This document shows, one piece after another, positions 17,817 through 27,326 of a stretch of 64,000 nt of DNA. A program made the translations under genes and the position numbers. Source of the stretch: JBHHZJ01 sp046758005 (lineage in GTDB: Bacteria > Pseudomonadota > Alphaproteobacteria > Kiloniellales > J153); assembly GCA_046758005.1 (NCBI GenBank), contig JBHHZJ010000004.1, positions 11,046 to 75,045 on the forward strand, written 5' to 3'. Below the pieces are notes generated by a model. The model saw only the letters and a list, made by a program, of their open reading frames with translations, searched no databases and was not told the DNA's origin. Positions within the stretch are counted from its first letter, which is position 1. Each line of letters begins with the position of its first letter.

Positions 17817-18632
17817 ATGCGCGAGCGCCCCGACGGCAATCCGGTAGCCCGGCTTCTTCAGATCATGGCGCGCCTGCGCGACCCCGGGAACGGTTGTCCC
17901 TGGGACGTGCGGCAGACCTTCAAGACCATCGCCCCCTACACCATCGAAGAGGCCTACGAGGTGGCCGACGCCATCGAGCGCGGCGACATGGACGCGCTCA
18001 AGGAGGAACTGGGCGACCTCCTGCTCCAGGTTGTGTTCCACGCCCGCATGGCCGAGGAGGCCGGCGGCTTCGACTTCGCCGCGGTGGCCGCGGCGATCGG
18101 CGACAAGATGGTCCGCCGCCACCCGCACGTCTTCGGCGGCGAGGAGATCGCCTCCGCCGAGGCGCAGACCCGCGCGTGGGAGGAGCACAAGGCCGCCGAA
18201 CGCCGCACCAAGGCGGCGGCACATGGGCGCCGGCCGAGCGTGCTCGACGGCGTGGCCGCCGGGCTGCCGGCGCTGACGCGCGCGACGAAGCTGCAGCGCC
18301 GGGCCGCCCGGGTCGGCTTCGACTGGCCGGAGGCCGCGCAGATCCTGGACAAGATCGCCGAGGAGGTCGGTGAGCTGCGCGAGGAGGTCGAGGCCGGCGC
18401 GGGCCTCGACCGGGTCGAGGACGAGTTGGGCGACCTCCTGTTCGCCGCGGTCAACCTGGCGCGCCGCCTCGAGGTCGATCCCGAAGGGGCGCTGCGCCAT
18501 ACCAACGCCAAGTTCGAACGCCGGTTCCGGCGCATCGAAGATCGCTTCGCCGCCGAAGGCCGAAGCCTGTCGGACATATCGCTCGACGAGATGGAGGCGG
18601 CCTGGCAGGCGGCGAAATCCGCCGAGCGGTGA
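17817..18632 (+). CDS. mazG: Nucleoside triphosphate pyrophosphohydrolase MazG
   Basis: This 271-residue enzyme hydrolyses NTPs to NMP and PPi. It carries two MazG domains. The first has GNGCPWD, TIEEAYEVADAIE and KEELGDLLLQVVFHARMAEE. The second has EEVGELREEVEAG and EDELGDLLFAAVNLAR. Each has the acidic EExxE and ExxD metal-binding helices. The start at 17817 gives an N-terminus aligned with E. coli MazG (ARLLQIMARLRDPGNGCPW). Earlier ATGs at 17730 and 17802 extend into a compositionally odd stretch. No mazEF genes are nearby. Confidence 0.94.
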   Translation: MRERPDGNPVARLLQIMARLRDPGNGCPWDVRQTFKTIAPYTIEEAYEVADAIERGDMDALKEELGDLLLQVVFHARMAEEAGGFDFAAVAAAIGDKMVRRHPHVFGGEEIASAEAQTRAWEEHKAAERRTKAAAHGRRPSVLDGVAAGLPALTRATKLQRRAARVGFDWPEAAQILDKIAEEVGELREEVEAGAGLDRVEDELGDLLFAAVNLARRLEVDPEGALRHTNAKFERRFRRIEDRFAAEGRSLSDISLDEMEAAWQAAKSAER

Positions 18633-18774
18633 ACACGCCCGCGCGTCATACCGGCGAGCGGATGACGCCCTCCACTCGCTCGTATTCCGTCCCATGTCTG
18701 CGCGCCGCCGCCCAGCGCCAACCCGGCGCGCCGATGCCGACGAGCGCCCGAGCTACCTCGTGCGCTCGTCGGGA

Positions 18775-20091
18775 TCAGCCCAGCGCGAGCTGGAGCAGGC
18801 CCATCACCCGCTCCCCGGTCCACAGCGCCGCTATGCCGATCGCGGCCAGCGAGACGGCGTTGCGGCCGAAGCCGGCGGCCCGCTCGGAGCTGCGCGTCAC
18901 CAGGGCCAGCACGAGCCAGACGACGGCGACGATGGCGAGCTGGCCGACCTCGACCCCGACGTTGAAGGACACCAGGCTCACCCAGAGGTTCGACGAGTCG
19001 ATCCGCAGCACCTCGCGCAGGACGAAGGAGAAGCCGAACCCGTGCAGCAGCCCGATCAGCGCCGTGATCACGAAGGTCGCCCCCTGCTGACGCCGCAGCA
19101 GGGCGACCACGCCGGCGTAGATGATCGACAAGGCGATCGCGGTCTCCACGGCCGGGATGAACCACGCGCCTTGAGGGGCGAAACCTAGGAACCCGCCGAT
19201 CAGGGTCACCGTGTGGCCCAGGGTGAACCCCGTCACGCGCCAGACCAGGTTGCGCAACGCCGCGGCGCCGACGGTCAGGCACAGCACGAAGAGCACGTGG
19301 TCGTAGCCCTCCAGGATGTGCCGGATGCCTTCCTGGACGAAGGTGAGCGCCGCGTCGAGCGGCGAGTGCGAAACCCGGATCGGCTCCTGCAGCAGGCCGC
19401 GTGCCCGGAACACCTGGGTGTCGCCGCCCCGGTGGTCGAGCAGGAGGTTGGCGAGCTCCTCCTGACCCTCGATGCCGGGCTTGAGCGTGCTGCCGAAGGC
19501 GTAGTCTGTGACCGGCCCCTCGGCGGGATAGAACAGCGCCACGTCGACCACCGTGTCGCCGACGTAGGTCACCACGTCGTCCTCGTCATACGGCGGACCG
19601 CGAAGCGCGGCGCGCACCTGCTCGAGGTTGGAGAACAACGGCTGCATCAGCGACGAGTGGGCGCGCACCGCCTCGATCCTGGGCTCGACCGCCTCGCCGT
19701 CGATCAGCAGGTAATGCCCCTCCGCCACGATCCGGCCGAGGCCGACGGGATCGGTCCGCAAGGACTCGACGTCGAGGTAGTGCGCGAGCCGGCCGTCCTC
19801 GATGACGTTGTATGTGTATGGGGCGGGCACGCGCGTGCCGTCGGCGAGCTCCGGGCCGAGCTTGTCTGCGACGAGCATCGGCATGGGCACGCGCAGGAAA
19901 AGGCGCAGCCCGTCCGGCAGGTGCTCCACGTGCGCGACCCGGATGTTGATATTGAGCAGGAAATGGGCCTGGGCCCCGAGCGCCCAAAGGCACACCATCG
20001 CCAGCCCGGCGATCGAGGCCAGCCGGTGCGACCGACCCGGCGAGGGTGGCCGCGCCGGACGCGACCAAGTCGGTTTCAAGGCGTCGATCAT
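18775..20091 (-). CDS. HupE/UreJ family membrane protein with large extracytoplasmic domain
   Basis: The 438-residue protein has an N-terminal signal or anchor (residues about 23-43), then about 190 residues of probably periplasmic domain with no recognised fold. The C-terminal half has five to six membrane helices and begins with EGIRHILEGYDHVLFVLCL. That His-containing segment, and the later ALIGLLHGFGFSFVL and SFNVGVEVGQL, are hallmarks of the HupE/UreJ_2 family (PF13795). HupE and UreJ proteins are linked to nickel uptake, but this long-headed subgroup is uncharacterised and no hydrogenase or urease gene is in view. It converges on mazG and lies downstream of an exported MBL protein on the same strand. 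Confidence 0.85.
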   Translation of the reverse strand: MIDALKPTWSRPARPPSPGRSHRLASIAGLAMVCLWALGAQAHFLLNINIRVAHVEHLPDGLRLFLRVPMPMLVADKLGPELADGTRVPAPYTYNVIEDGRLAHYLDVESLRTDPVGLGRIVAEGHYLLIDGEAVEPRIEAVRAHSSLMQPLFSNLEQVRAALRGPPYDEDDVVTYVGDTVVDVALFYPAEGPVTDYAFGSTLKPGIEGQEELANLLLDHRGGDTQVFRARGLLQEPIRVSHSPLDAALTFVQEGIRHILEGYDHVLFVLCLTVGAAALRNLVWRVTGFTLGHTVTLIGGFLGFAPQGAWFIPAVETAIALSIIYAGVVALLRRQQGATFVITALIGLLHGFGFSFVLREVLRIDSSNLWVSLVSFNVGVEVGQLAIVAVVWLVLALVTRSSERAAGFGRNAVSLAAIGIAALWTGERVMGLLQLALG

Positions 20092-20193
20092 GTCTCGATG
20101 CCGGGGTCGCTCGGTCTCCGTCCCGCAGGCGCAAGACCGCGAGCGGGCGCCTTCGACCCAGCGCCCGCCCGCACGTCGTTTCCGCGGTCGCGC

Positions 20194-21117
20194 CTAGCTC
20201 TTCATATGGCTGGCGCTGAAGTACACGACCTTACGCGTTGTCTTGCGCACTTCGTCGGCCGTGAAGGAGACGCTCGGACCGCTGGTCCGCTCGGCGTTCG
20301 GTTGCTGGTCGACCCACTCGTCCGCAGTCCCAAGCGTGGTCAACGTGATCGAGGCGCCCACGGTCAGGTAATGTTCCGGGATCACGATGTTGGCCTTCAG
20401 CTTGTCCGCGATCTGGCTGCTCTCCTCGTAGCTGAGGATGTGCTGCGAGCTGTCCACCGGGATGATCGCAATGTCCACGTCGCCGAGGGCATTCCAAACG
20501 AAGTCCGACGGGTTCGGCCGGTTGTCGCCCCAGACCACGACCTTCATTCCGCCGGTTTCCACGAGGAAGATCACGTTGTCCAGGTGTCCGGGGTTGTTCG
20601 GCGGGCAGGCCTCCGCGCCGAACTCCGCCAGGGCATTGGTCCATTTGTACCAGCCCGGGGCCACGCAGGTGTGCTTGTCGGCCACGCCCGTGATCTTGAC
20701 GTCGCCCAGCTGGAAAACCCCGCTCATCCGGTCCAGAACCATCGGCGACTGGGGCCGGTACACGGCGTCGTGGTCGAAGTGGGCATGGGTCGAAAGCACC
20801 ATGTCCACGTTGGGCTGCGGGAACGGCTCCGGAAACCAAATCCCCCAGTAGCCCGACGGGTCGTTGCGCCAGGGGTCGAACATCATCTCGATCCCCCTTG
20901 GCGAGGTGATCTTGAACGCGGCGTGTCCGTAGAAATCGATCTTGACCTCGCCGGTGTCGGCCCGGACCCCGCCGTTTTGTTGAATCTCAAGAATGCGGTT
21001 GTTGTTGAGGATCTGCTTCCAGGCATCCGACTGGCCAAGCACCTGCGAGGTCACGCCGGCCAAGGTCATGACACCGATGAACGCGCCCAACCATTTGAGC
21101 GCCCTGCCCTTTCTCAT
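20194..21117 (-). CDS. Exported MBL-fold metal-dependent hydrolase (UlaG-like)
   Basis: This 307-residue protein has a signal peptide (hydrophobic residues 8-27) and an MBL fold. FYGHAAFKI precedes the metal motif H111-x-H113-x-D115-H116 (STHAHFDHD). GVADKHTC, VVVWGDNRP and IPEHYLT supply further ligands. It resembles the L-ascorbate-6-phosphate lactonase-like (UlaG/UPF0173) branch, but export to the periplasm is atypical for UlaG, so the substrate is unknown. A clear GGGAGGAAAG ribosome-binding site precedes the start. It is 102 bp upstream of the HupE/UreJ-like gene on the same strand. Confidence 0.85.
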   Translation of the reverse strand: MRKGRALKWLGAFIGVMTLAGVTSQVLGQSDAWKQILNNNRILEIQQNGGVRADTGEVKIDFYGHAAFKITSPRGIEMMFDPWRNDPSGYWGIWFPEPFPQPNVDMVLSTHAHFDHDAVYRPQSPMVLDRMSGVFQLGDVKITGVADKHTCVAPGWYKWTNALAEFGAEACPPNNPGHLDNVIFLVETGGMKVVVWGDNRPNPSDFVWNALGDVDIAIIPVDSSQHILSYEESSQIADKLKANIVIPEHYLTVGASITLTTLGTADEWVDQQPNAERTSGPSVSFTADEVRKTTRKVVYFSASHMKS

Positions 21118-21266
21118 GCTCTTTCCTCCCCGTCATCTTCTTCTTGCGCGCGCGACACCACCGTGCGCGGACAAAAGCGGCCCTCTCCCGCCGCGCGATC
21201 CTACCGCGGCAGACCGGCAAGAGTTTAGGGCCAACCGCGGGCAATCACTGGGGCCAACGGGGCCGG

Positions 21267-22136
21267 TCAGTCATTGACCAACAGGTGCATCAGGCTCGAG
21301 GTGTCCCAGCGATTGCCGCCGCGCGCCTGGATCTGGGCGTAGAACTGATCGATGAGCGCGGACACCGGCAGGCGGGCGCCGTTGTTGTTCGCCTCCGCCA
21401 GGCAGATGCCGAGATCCTTGCGCATCCAGTCGACCGCGAAGCCGAAGTCGAACTTGCCTTGGCACATGGTCGAGGCCCGGTTGTCCATCTGCCAGGACTG
21501 GGCCGCACCCTTGGAGATCACATCGATGACCTTGCCCATGTCCAGGCCGGCCTTCATGCCGAAGTTCATGCCCTCGGCCAGCCCCTGCACGAGCCCGGCG
21601 ACGCAGATCTGGTTGACCATCTTGGTAAGCTGCCCGGCGCCGGCCGGGCCCATAAGCGTGCACGCCCGCGCGTAGCCGTCGATCACCGGCTTGGCCCGGT
21701 CGAAGGGGGCCTGCTCGCCCCCGCACATGACGGTAAGCGCGCCGTTCTCCGCCCCGGCCTGGCCGCCGGAGACCGGCGCGTCGATCACGTCGACGCCCTT
21801 GTCCTTGCCGGTCGCGAACAACTCACGCGCCAAGTCCGCCGAGGCCGTGGTGTGATCGACCAGGATCTTGCCTCGGCCCAACCCGGCCAAGGCGCCATCG
21901 GCGCCCAGGACCACGGCGCGCACGTCGTTGTCGTTGCCGACCATGGTGAAGGCGATCTCCGCGCCCCCGACGGCCTCGCGCGGCGTCTTGGCCATCGCGC
22001 CGCCGTATTCGGCGACCCACTTCTCCGCTTTCGCGGTCGTCCGGTTGTAGACGGTCACGTCGTGTCCGTCCTTTCTCAGGTGGCCCGCCATGGGATACCC
22101 CATGACGCCGAGGCCGATGAAGGCGACTTTGGTCAT
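21267..22136 (-). CDS. NAD(P)-dependent beta-hydroxyacid dehydrogenase (3-hydroxyisobutyrate dehydrogenase family)
   Basis: The 289-residue protein starts at 22136 with a Rossmann GLGVMG (residues 8-13). A DAPVSGG substrate-binding motif lies near 119-125, and the catalytic Lys is K172 in GQLTKMVNQI. The family includes 3-hydroxyisobutyrate, tartronate semialdehyde and sulfolactaldehyde reductases, and motifs alone do not separate these. The 3' half of the longer frame upstream of 22136 is not coding-like. It is divergent from xsc and shares its 323-bp control region, so a role in reducing or oxidising a C2/C3 sulfonate or semialdehyde is an attractive but unproven idea. Confidence 0.88.
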   Translation of the reverse strand: MTKVAFIGLGVMGYPMAGHLRKDGHDVTVYNRTTAKAEKWVAEYGGAMAKTPREAVGGAEIAFTMVGNDNDVRAVVLGADGALAGLGRGKILVDHTTASADLARELFATGKDKGVDVIDAPVSGGQAGAENGALTVMCGGEQAPFDRAKPVIDGYARACTLMGPAGAGQLTKMVNQICVAGLVQGLAEGMNFGMKAGLDMGKVIDVISKGAAQSWQMDNRASTMCQGKFDFGFAVDWMRKDLGICLAEANNNGARLPVSALIDQFYAQIQARGGNRWDTSSLMHLLVND

Positions 22137-22459
22137 GGCTTGGATACCTGCCCGTTCTGATTGGTTGGAACCGCCGAGCGGCCCCTGTCGGCCGCTGGCG
22201 GAAGGTAACGCGCCATCGTCGATGCCGGACGGATGCCGTGGCGGCGCGGTCGCGCCGGAGGATTGCGTATCCGTGCGCCGCCCGTCAACCCGGTCGCCGC
22301 GCCGATCCCCTGGCCCTAAAGGCGGTCGTGAACTGGCTCTGTTCAGGCCCGCGGCGCGCGGTAATATCCACGTCGAGGTTCGCCCGGCGCGCCTTGGCAC
22401 GCCGTGCGCGTGAACATGGCGTTTGGTCTTCACGAGATCGGTTCGAAGGGAGAGCGGAC
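22137..22459. other. Divergent control region, dehydrogenase / xsc
   Basis: The 323 bases between the two start codons hold no gene that I can support. They contain the direct-repeat operator and -10 element for xsc listed next, plus a GAAGGGAGAG ribosome-binding site for xsc. Confidence 0.6.
22310..22367 (+). promoter_or_regulatory. MocR/TauR-type direct-repeat operator and -10 box upstream of xsc
   Basis: Box 1 CTGGCCCTAA (22310-22319), a 13-bp spacer, box 2 CTGGCTCTGT (22333-22342), 19 bp, then TAATAT at 22362-22367. The same geometry occurs at three other promoters in this window. Box 2 is the weakest of the set. Confidence 0.55.
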
Positions 22460-24178
22460 ATGACCCGCATGACGCCCAGCGAGGCCTTCGTCGAAACCCT
22501 GGTCAATCACGGCGTGACCGACGTGTTCGGAATCGTCGGCTCCGCCTACATGGACGCGCTCGACATCTTCGAGCCGGCGGGCATCCGATTCATCTCGGTC
22601 GCACACGAGCAGGGCGCCGGGCACATGGCCGACGGCTACTCGCGCGTGAGCAACCGTCACGGCGTGTGCATCGCCCAGAACGGGCCCGGTATCACCAACT
22701 TCGTCACCGCCATCGCCGCGGCCTATTGGGCGCACTCGCCGGTCGTGTGCATCACGCCCGAGACCGGCAGCGGCACGCAGGGCCTGGGCGGCTTCCAGGA
22801 GACCGAGCAGCTCCCCTTCTTCGAGAAGATCACCAAGTACCAGGCGCACGTGTACAGGCCCGACCGGATCGCCGAGTTTACCGGGCGCTGCTTCGACCTG
22901 GCCATGACCGAGCGCGGCCCGACCCAGCTCAACATCCCGCGCGACTACTTCTACGGCGACATCGACGTGGAGATCCCACGGCCCATCGCGGTCGAGCGCT
23001 CGGCCGGCGGCCGACGCAGCCTGGAGCGGGCGGCCAAGGCGCTCGCCGGGGCCCAGTTCCCAGTCATCGTCGCAGGCGGCGGCGTCGTCATGTCCGACGG
23101 CCAAGAGGAGGTGAAGGCGCTGGCCGAATACCTCTACGCGCCGGTCGTCGCCAGCTACCTGCACAACGATGCCTTTCCGGCCGGCCACGAGCTGATGTGC
23201 GGTCCGCTCGGCTACCAGGGCTCCAAGGCCGCGATGAAGGTCATCGCGCAGGCCGACGTCGTGCTCGCGCTCGGCACGCGCCTGGGCCCGTTCGGCACGC
23301 TGCCCCAGCACGGGATCGACTACTGGCCGAAGAATGCCAAGGTCATTCAGGTCGAGACGGATCACCGTATGATCGGCCTGGTCAAGCCGATCAGCGTCGG
23401 CGTCTGCGGCGACGCCAAGCTGGCCGCCGAGGCGATCCTCAACCTCCTGCAGACCAGCAACGAGCAGATCGCCTGCCATGGCAACAAGGAACGGCGCTTG
23501 GCCGAAATCCGCGGCCAGAAGGCCGAGTGGGAGGCCGAGCTCGACACCTGGGGTCAGGGCGACGGCAGCCCGATCGCCCCGCGCCGCTGTTTGCGCGAGC
23601 TGGAGAAGGCCATGCCGGCCAACGCCATGGTCACCACCGACATCGGCAACATCTGCTCGGTTTCCAACAGCTACCTGCGGTTCGAGAAGCCGCGCAGCTT
23701 CTTCGCCGCGATGAGCTTCGGCAACTGCGGCTACGCCTTTCCGACCGCGATCGGCGCCAAGGTCGCCCAGCCCGACCGGCCGGCCGTGGCCTACGTCGGC
23801 GACGGGGCCTGGGGCATGAGCCTGGGCGAGACGCTGACCTGCGTGCGCGAGAACATCCCCGTGACCGCCGTGGTGTTCAACAACGGCCAATGGGGTGCGG
23901 AGAAGAAGAACCAGGTGGATTTCTACGCCGACCGTTACGTCGGCACCAACCTGAAGAACCCGAGCTTTGCGGCGGTCGCCCAGGCCATGGGTGCGGAAGG
24001 AATCACGGTCGGGCATCCGGATCAGGTCGGCGACGCGCTCAGACAAGCGACCTTCTCGGACAAGACGACGATCGTCGAGATCATGGTCACCCAGGAGCTG
24101 GGCGACCCGTTTCGGCGCGATGCGCTCAAGAAGCCGGTGCGCCTGCTCGACAAGTACAAAGAGTACACGGTCGCCTGA
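22460..24178 (+). CDS. xsc: Sulfoacetaldehyde acetyltransferase
   Basis: The 572-residue thiamine-diphosphate enzyme converts sulfoacetaldehyde plus phosphate to acetyl phosphate and sulfite, the key C-S cleavage step in taurine and isethionate breakdown. The N-terminus MTPSEAFVETLVNHGVTD, the catalytic Glu E50 in AHEQGAGHMADGY, the TPRDYFYG-like NIPRDYFYGDI block, LGPFGTLPQHGIDYWP and the ThDP motif GDGAWGMSLG are all as in known Xsc proteins. The start at 22460 has AAGGGAGAG upstream. Neighbours support the role: a TauE/SafE exporter, acetate kinase, phosphate acetyltransferase and citrate synthase follow. A direct-repeat operator of TauR type precedes it. Confidence 0.95.
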   Translation: MTRMTPSEAFVETLVNHGVTDVFGIVGSAYMDALDIFEPAGIRFISVAHEQGAGHMADGYSRVSNRHGVCIAQNGPGITNFVTAIAAAYWAHSPVVCITPETGSGTQGLGGFQETEQLPFFEKITKYQAHVYRPDRIAEFTGRCFDLAMTERGPTQLNIPRDYFYGDIDVEIPRPIAVERSAGGRRSLERAAKALAGAQFPVIVAGGGVVMSDGQEEVKALAEYLYAPVVASYLHNDAFPAGHELMCGPLGYQGSKAAMKVIAQADVVLALGTRLGPFGTLPQHGIDYWPKNAKVIQVETDHRMIGLVKPISVGVCGDAKLAAEAILNLLQTSNEQIACHGNKERRLAEIRGQKAEWEAELDTWGQGDGSPIAPRRCLRELEKAMPANAMVTTDIGNICSVSNSYLRFEKPRSFFAAMSFGNCGYAFPTAIGAKVAQPDRPAVAYVGDGAWGMSLGETLTCVRENIPVTAVVFNNGQWGAEKKNQVDFYADRYVGTNLKNPSFAAVAQAMGAEGITVGHPDQVGDALRQATFSDKTTIVEIMVTQELGDPFRRDALKKPVRLLDKYKEYTVA

Positions 24179-24301
24179 CCGCTCCCGCGCCGCGCCGCGG
24201 CCGCGTGGGCCGACGGCGCCCGCCTCGGCGATGGCGTGTCGCGGCGGCGCCCGCCGAGGGTGCGCGCCTTCTTGTCGACCGCGGACGGGAGGCCGGGAGA
24301 G

Positions 24302-25036
24302 GTGGACCTCGCCGCGCTCGCTTTCGCATTGGCCGCCGTTACGCTCGGCGCGGTCGTGCGCGGCTACAGCGGCTTCGGCTCTTCGCTCATCTGGATGAGC
24401 AGCCTGTCGCTGGTGTTCGCTCCCGTCCTGGTCGTGCCCGCGGTCTACATTCTCGAGGTTCTGGCGAGTGGCCGGCTCTTGCCGGCGGTCTGGAGGGAGG
24501 CCGACTGGCGCTCGATCAAATGGCTTTTGCTCGGCACGCTTCTCGGCACGCCGCCCGGCCTTTATCTGCTCTCGACGCTTCCTGCCGCACCCGTGCGGGT
24601 GGCCATTTCGCTCGTCGTGTTCGGCGCGACGCTGCTGATCTGGCGCGGCTTCGCCTTGAAATCGGTGCCCGGGCCCGCGCCGACCGTTCTGACCGGTCTT
24701 GCGTGCGGGCTGCTCAATGGTTGGACCGGGATCGGCGGTCCGCCCGCGATCCTGTTTTATTTCTCCTCGCCCGCCGCCGTGGCGGTGTCGCGCGCCTCGC
24801 TGATCGCGTTTTTTCTGGCTATCGATGCCTTCGGCTTTGTCATGGCGACGACCCAGGGCCTCGTGACCGGACAGGTGCTGCTGCTCGCGGCCATCCTATC
24901 CGTGCCCGTCCTGCTCGGCATCACCGTGGGCAACCGCCGGTTCATCCGCACCGAGCCGGAATCGTTCCGCCGCTTCGTGCTGATCCTGCTCACGTTGCTC
25001 TCGCTCGCGGTGTTCGTGCGCGCGGTGATCGGGTGA
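24302..25036 (+). CDS. tauE: TauE/SafE family sulfite exporter
   Basis: This 244-residue membrane protein has about eight hydrophobic segments. It shows the family pattern of a short N-terminal GYSGFGSSL motif and a second-half repeat GLLNGWTGIGGPPAI. TauE/SafE proteins export sulfite or sulfoacetate and are commonly encoded with xsc. I favour the GTG at 24302, with GGGAGG upstream; another GTG at 24236 would add 22 polar residues. It lies about 120 bp after xsc and 20 bp before ackA, so it is probably in the xsc operon. The substrate assignment rests on family and context. Confidence 0.86.
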   Translation: MDLAALAFALAAVTLGAVVRGYSGFGSSLIWMSSLSLVFAPVLVVPAVYILEVLASGRLLPAVWREADWRSIKWLLLGTLLGTPPGLYLLSTLPAAPVRVAISLVVFGATLLIWRGFALKSVPGPAPTVLTGLACGLLNGWTGIGGPPAILFYFSSPAAVAVSRASLIAFFLAIDAFGFVMATTQGLVTGQVLLLAAILSVPVLLGITVGNRRFIRTEPESFRRFVLILLTLLSLAVFVRAVIG

Positions 25037-25055
25037 GGCAGACCGGGATCTGACC

Positions 25056-26261
25056 ATGCGTGAGGCCATCGCCGTCTTGAACGCGGGTTCGTCGAGCCTG
25101 AAGTTCGCCTTGTTCCTGCTTCGCCCCGGCCGGGACCGGGCGCGGCGGGACCCCGTGTTGCTCCTGCGCGGCCAGATCGAGGGCATCGGGCGCGCGCCGC
25201 GCTTGCTGCTGCACGGCCGCAGCGGGCTCGCCTTTGTCGCGCCGCCCGCGCGAGCGGTCGCCGGCAGGGCGGCGGATCACGCCGGCGCGCTCGACCTTCT
25301 GTTGGATTGGTTCGAGGAGGACAGGGCCGGGCTCAGGATCGTGGCCGCGGGTCACCGGGTCGTGCACGGCGGGGACGCCTACAACGCGCCGCAGCGGGTC
25401 GGGCCCGAGCTGATCGCCGCGCTCGCGGCGCTCGGACCTCTGGCGCCCCAGCACCAGCCGCACAACGTCGCCGCGATCGCGGCGCTTGCCGGGCGCCGGC
25501 CCGACCTGCCCCAGGTCGCCTGCTTCGATACCGCGTTCCACGCCACGCAGCCGCCGGTGGCCAGCACCCTGCCCCTGCCGCGCGGGCTGCGCGCGCGGGG
25601 CTTGCGCCGCTACGGCTTCCACGGCCTTTCCTACGAATACGTGCTGAGCGCGTTGCCGGGTCATTACGCCGGCCAAGCCGTCCCGCGCCGCGTCGTGGTC
25701 GCTCATCTCGGCAACGGCGCCAGCATGTGTGCGGTCGAGGGCGGGCGCAGCGTGGCCACGACCATGGGTTTTTCGGCCCTCGACGGGCTCATGATGGGGA
25801 CCCGCTGCGGGTCGCTCGATCCCGGCGTGATCCTTCACCTCATGCGCGAGGAGGGCATGGACCTCGCGGCGCTCACGGCTCTCCTTTACGACAGGTCCGG
25901 ACTTCTCGGCGTCTCGGGCATCAGCGCCGACATGCGCCGCCTCCTGGACAGCGACCGGCCGGAGGCGGCGGAGGCGGTCGAGCTGTTCTGCTACCGCATT
26001 GCGCGCGAGCTGGGTTCCCTCGCGGCCGCGCTCGGCGGCCTCGACGCCCTCGTCTTCACGGGCGGCATCGGCGAGCACGCCGGCCCGGTCCGGGCCGCGG
26101 TCTGCCGGGGTGCGCGCTGGCTGGGCGTCGAGCTGGACGAGAACGCCAACGCGCTCGGCGGCCCGTGCCTCACCCGGCCGTCGAGCCCGGTCAAGGCCTG
26201 GGTCATTCCGACGAACGAAGAGCTCGTCATTGCCCGGCATACACGGACGCTGGTGGCGTGA
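25056..26261 (+). CDS. ackA: Acetate kinase
   Basis: This 401-residue ASKHA-fold kinase interconverts acetyl phosphate plus ADP with acetate plus ATP. It opens with the family signature LNAGSSSLKF and has GHRVVHGG, CFDTAFH, RRYGFHGLSYEYV, HLGNGASMCA and the C-terminal TGGIGEHAGPVR. It follows the exporter gene by 20 bp. In the Xsc context it could draw ATP from acetyl phosphate. Its stop is 15 bp from the converging pta gene. Confidence 0.95.
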   Translation: MREAIAVLNAGSSSLKFALFLLRPGRDRARRDPVLLLRGQIEGIGRAPRLLLHGRSGLAFVAPPARAVAGRAADHAGALDLLLDWFEEDRAGLRIVAAGHRVVHGGDAYNAPQRVGPELIAALAALGPLAPQHQPHNVAAIAALAGRRPDLPQVACFDTAFHATQPPVASTLPLPRGLRARGLRRYGFHGLSYEYVLSALPGHYAGQAVPRRVVVAHLGNGASMCAVEGGRSVATTMGFSALDGLMMGTRCGSLDPGVILHLMREEGMDLAALTALLYDRSGLLGVSGISADMRRLLDSDRPEAAEAVELFCYRIARELGSLAAALGGLDALVFTGGIGEHAGPVRAAVCRGARWLGVELDENANALGGPCLTRPSSPVKAWVIPTNEELVIARHTRTLVA

Positions 26262-26276
26262 CCGGGACGTGCGGGC

Positions 26277-27263
26277 TCACGCCAGGGCCAGGGCGATGGC
26301 GGCGGCGGCGACGATGTCGTCGACCGTGGCGCCGCGCGACAGGTCGCTGACCGGCTTCGCGAAGCCCTGCAGGACCGGGCCGATCGCCTGCGCGCCCGCC
26401 ATGTACTGGGTCAGCTTGTAGCCCATGTTGCCGGCGTCCAGATCGGGAAAGATCAGCACGTTGGCGCGCCCGGCCACCGGGCTGTCGCCCTTGACCTTCT
26501 TGGCCGCGACGCTCTCGACGAGGGCGCTGTCTGCCTGGAGCTCGCCGTCGATGGCCAAGTCCGGCGCCCGCGCCTTGGCGATGTCCAGCGCCCGGGTCAC
26601 CTTGTCCACGTGGGCGTGGCGGGCGCTGCCCTTGGTCGAGAACGACAGCAGCGCGACGCGCGGCTCTTCGTGCAGCAGCCTCGCCGCGCTGGCCGCCGAG
26701 GCGAGCGCGATGTCGGCCAGCTCCTCCGGCCCGGGGTCGATGTTGAGCGCGCAGTCGGCGAAGACGAAGGCCTTGTCGCCCCGGCCCTGGAAGTCGGGAA
26801 CGACCATCAGGAAGAAGCTGGACGGCGTGTGGATGCCCTGCGCGAGCCCGATCGCCAGCAGGCCCGCTTCGATCACGCGCCTGGTCGGGTTGGCGGCGCC
26901 GCCGATCATGGCGTCGGCGTGGCCGGCCTTGACCATCATCGCGCCGTAATAGAGCGGCTTGCGCGCGAGCCGCCGGGCCACCTTGACGTCCAGGTTGTCC
27001 CGGCCGGCCGCGTAGGCCTCGGCATAGGCCTCGAGCCGTTCGCCCTCGCGCGGGTCGATGGCGGCGATGCCGTCGAGCGCGACGCCCGCCCGCTCGGCCG
27101 CCGCCGCGAGCTCCTCGGGCGCGCCCAGCACGACCGCCCGCGCCATCCCTTCGTCGCGCAGGCGCCGCGCGGCCAGGACGACACGCTCGTCCTGGCCCTC
27201 GGGCAGCACCACGGTCAGGTTCCGGCCTTTCACCGATCGGGTCAGGTCTTCGATGATGTCCAT
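26277..27263 (-). CDS. pta: Phosphate acetyltransferase (short form)
   Basis: The 328-residue PTA_PTB-fold enzyme interconverts acetyl phosphate plus CoA with acetyl-CoA plus phosphate. [28 protein letters not shown] is its N-terminus, and [21 protein letters not shown] and [12 protein letters not shown] follow. It corresponds to the catalytic domain only, without the N-terminal DRTGG regulatory part of E. coli Pta, as in many alphaproteobacteria with Xsc pathways. I chose the ATG at 27263; another in-frame ATG lies at 27281. It is convergent with ackA and divergent from citrate synthase. It supplies acetyl-CoA from Xsc-derived acetyl phosphate. Confidence 0.94.
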   Translation of the reverse strand: MDIIEDLTRSVKGRNLTVVLPEGQDERVVLAARRLRDEGMARAVVLGAPEELAAAAERAGVALDGIAAIDPREGERLEAYAEAYAAGRDNLDVKVARRLARKPLYYGAMMVKAGHADAMIGGAANPTRRVIEAGLLAIGLAQGIHTPSSFFLMVVPDFQGRGDKAFVFADCALNIDPGPEELADIALASAASAARLLHEEPRVALLSFSTKGSARHAHVDKVTRALDIAKARAPDLAIDGELQADSALVESVAAKKVKGDSPVAGRANVLIFPDLDAGNMGYKLTQYMAGAQAIGPVLQGFAKPVSDLSRGATVDDIVAAAAIALALA

Positions 27264-27314
27264 GCGCACCCGTGGCGCCATTGCGCGCGTGCGCCGCGCC
27301 GCCGCGAGCGTAGT

Positions 27315-27326
27315 TTGCGATCGCAA
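27315..27326. promoter_or_regulatory. Perfect 12-bp palindrome in the pta / citrate synthase divergent region
   Basis: TTGCGATCGCAA is a perfect palindrome placed roughly midway in the 160-bp region 27264-27423 between the divergent pta and citrate synthase genes, with a TTTGC...GCAAG look. It is a candidate operator shared by both promoters, but short palindromes can arise by chance. Confidence 0.35.

Noticed and set aside
15347..18373. Plus-strand 1008-codon frame opposite ftsZ
   Set aside because: It is the antisense shadow of the GC-rich ftsZ-Sel1 gene, with Arg/Gly/Ala-only composition and no domain.
20438..20851. Plus-strand 137-codon frame opposite the MBL gene
   Set aside because: Its composition and position mark it as a shadow; the minus-strand MBL motifs are unambiguous.
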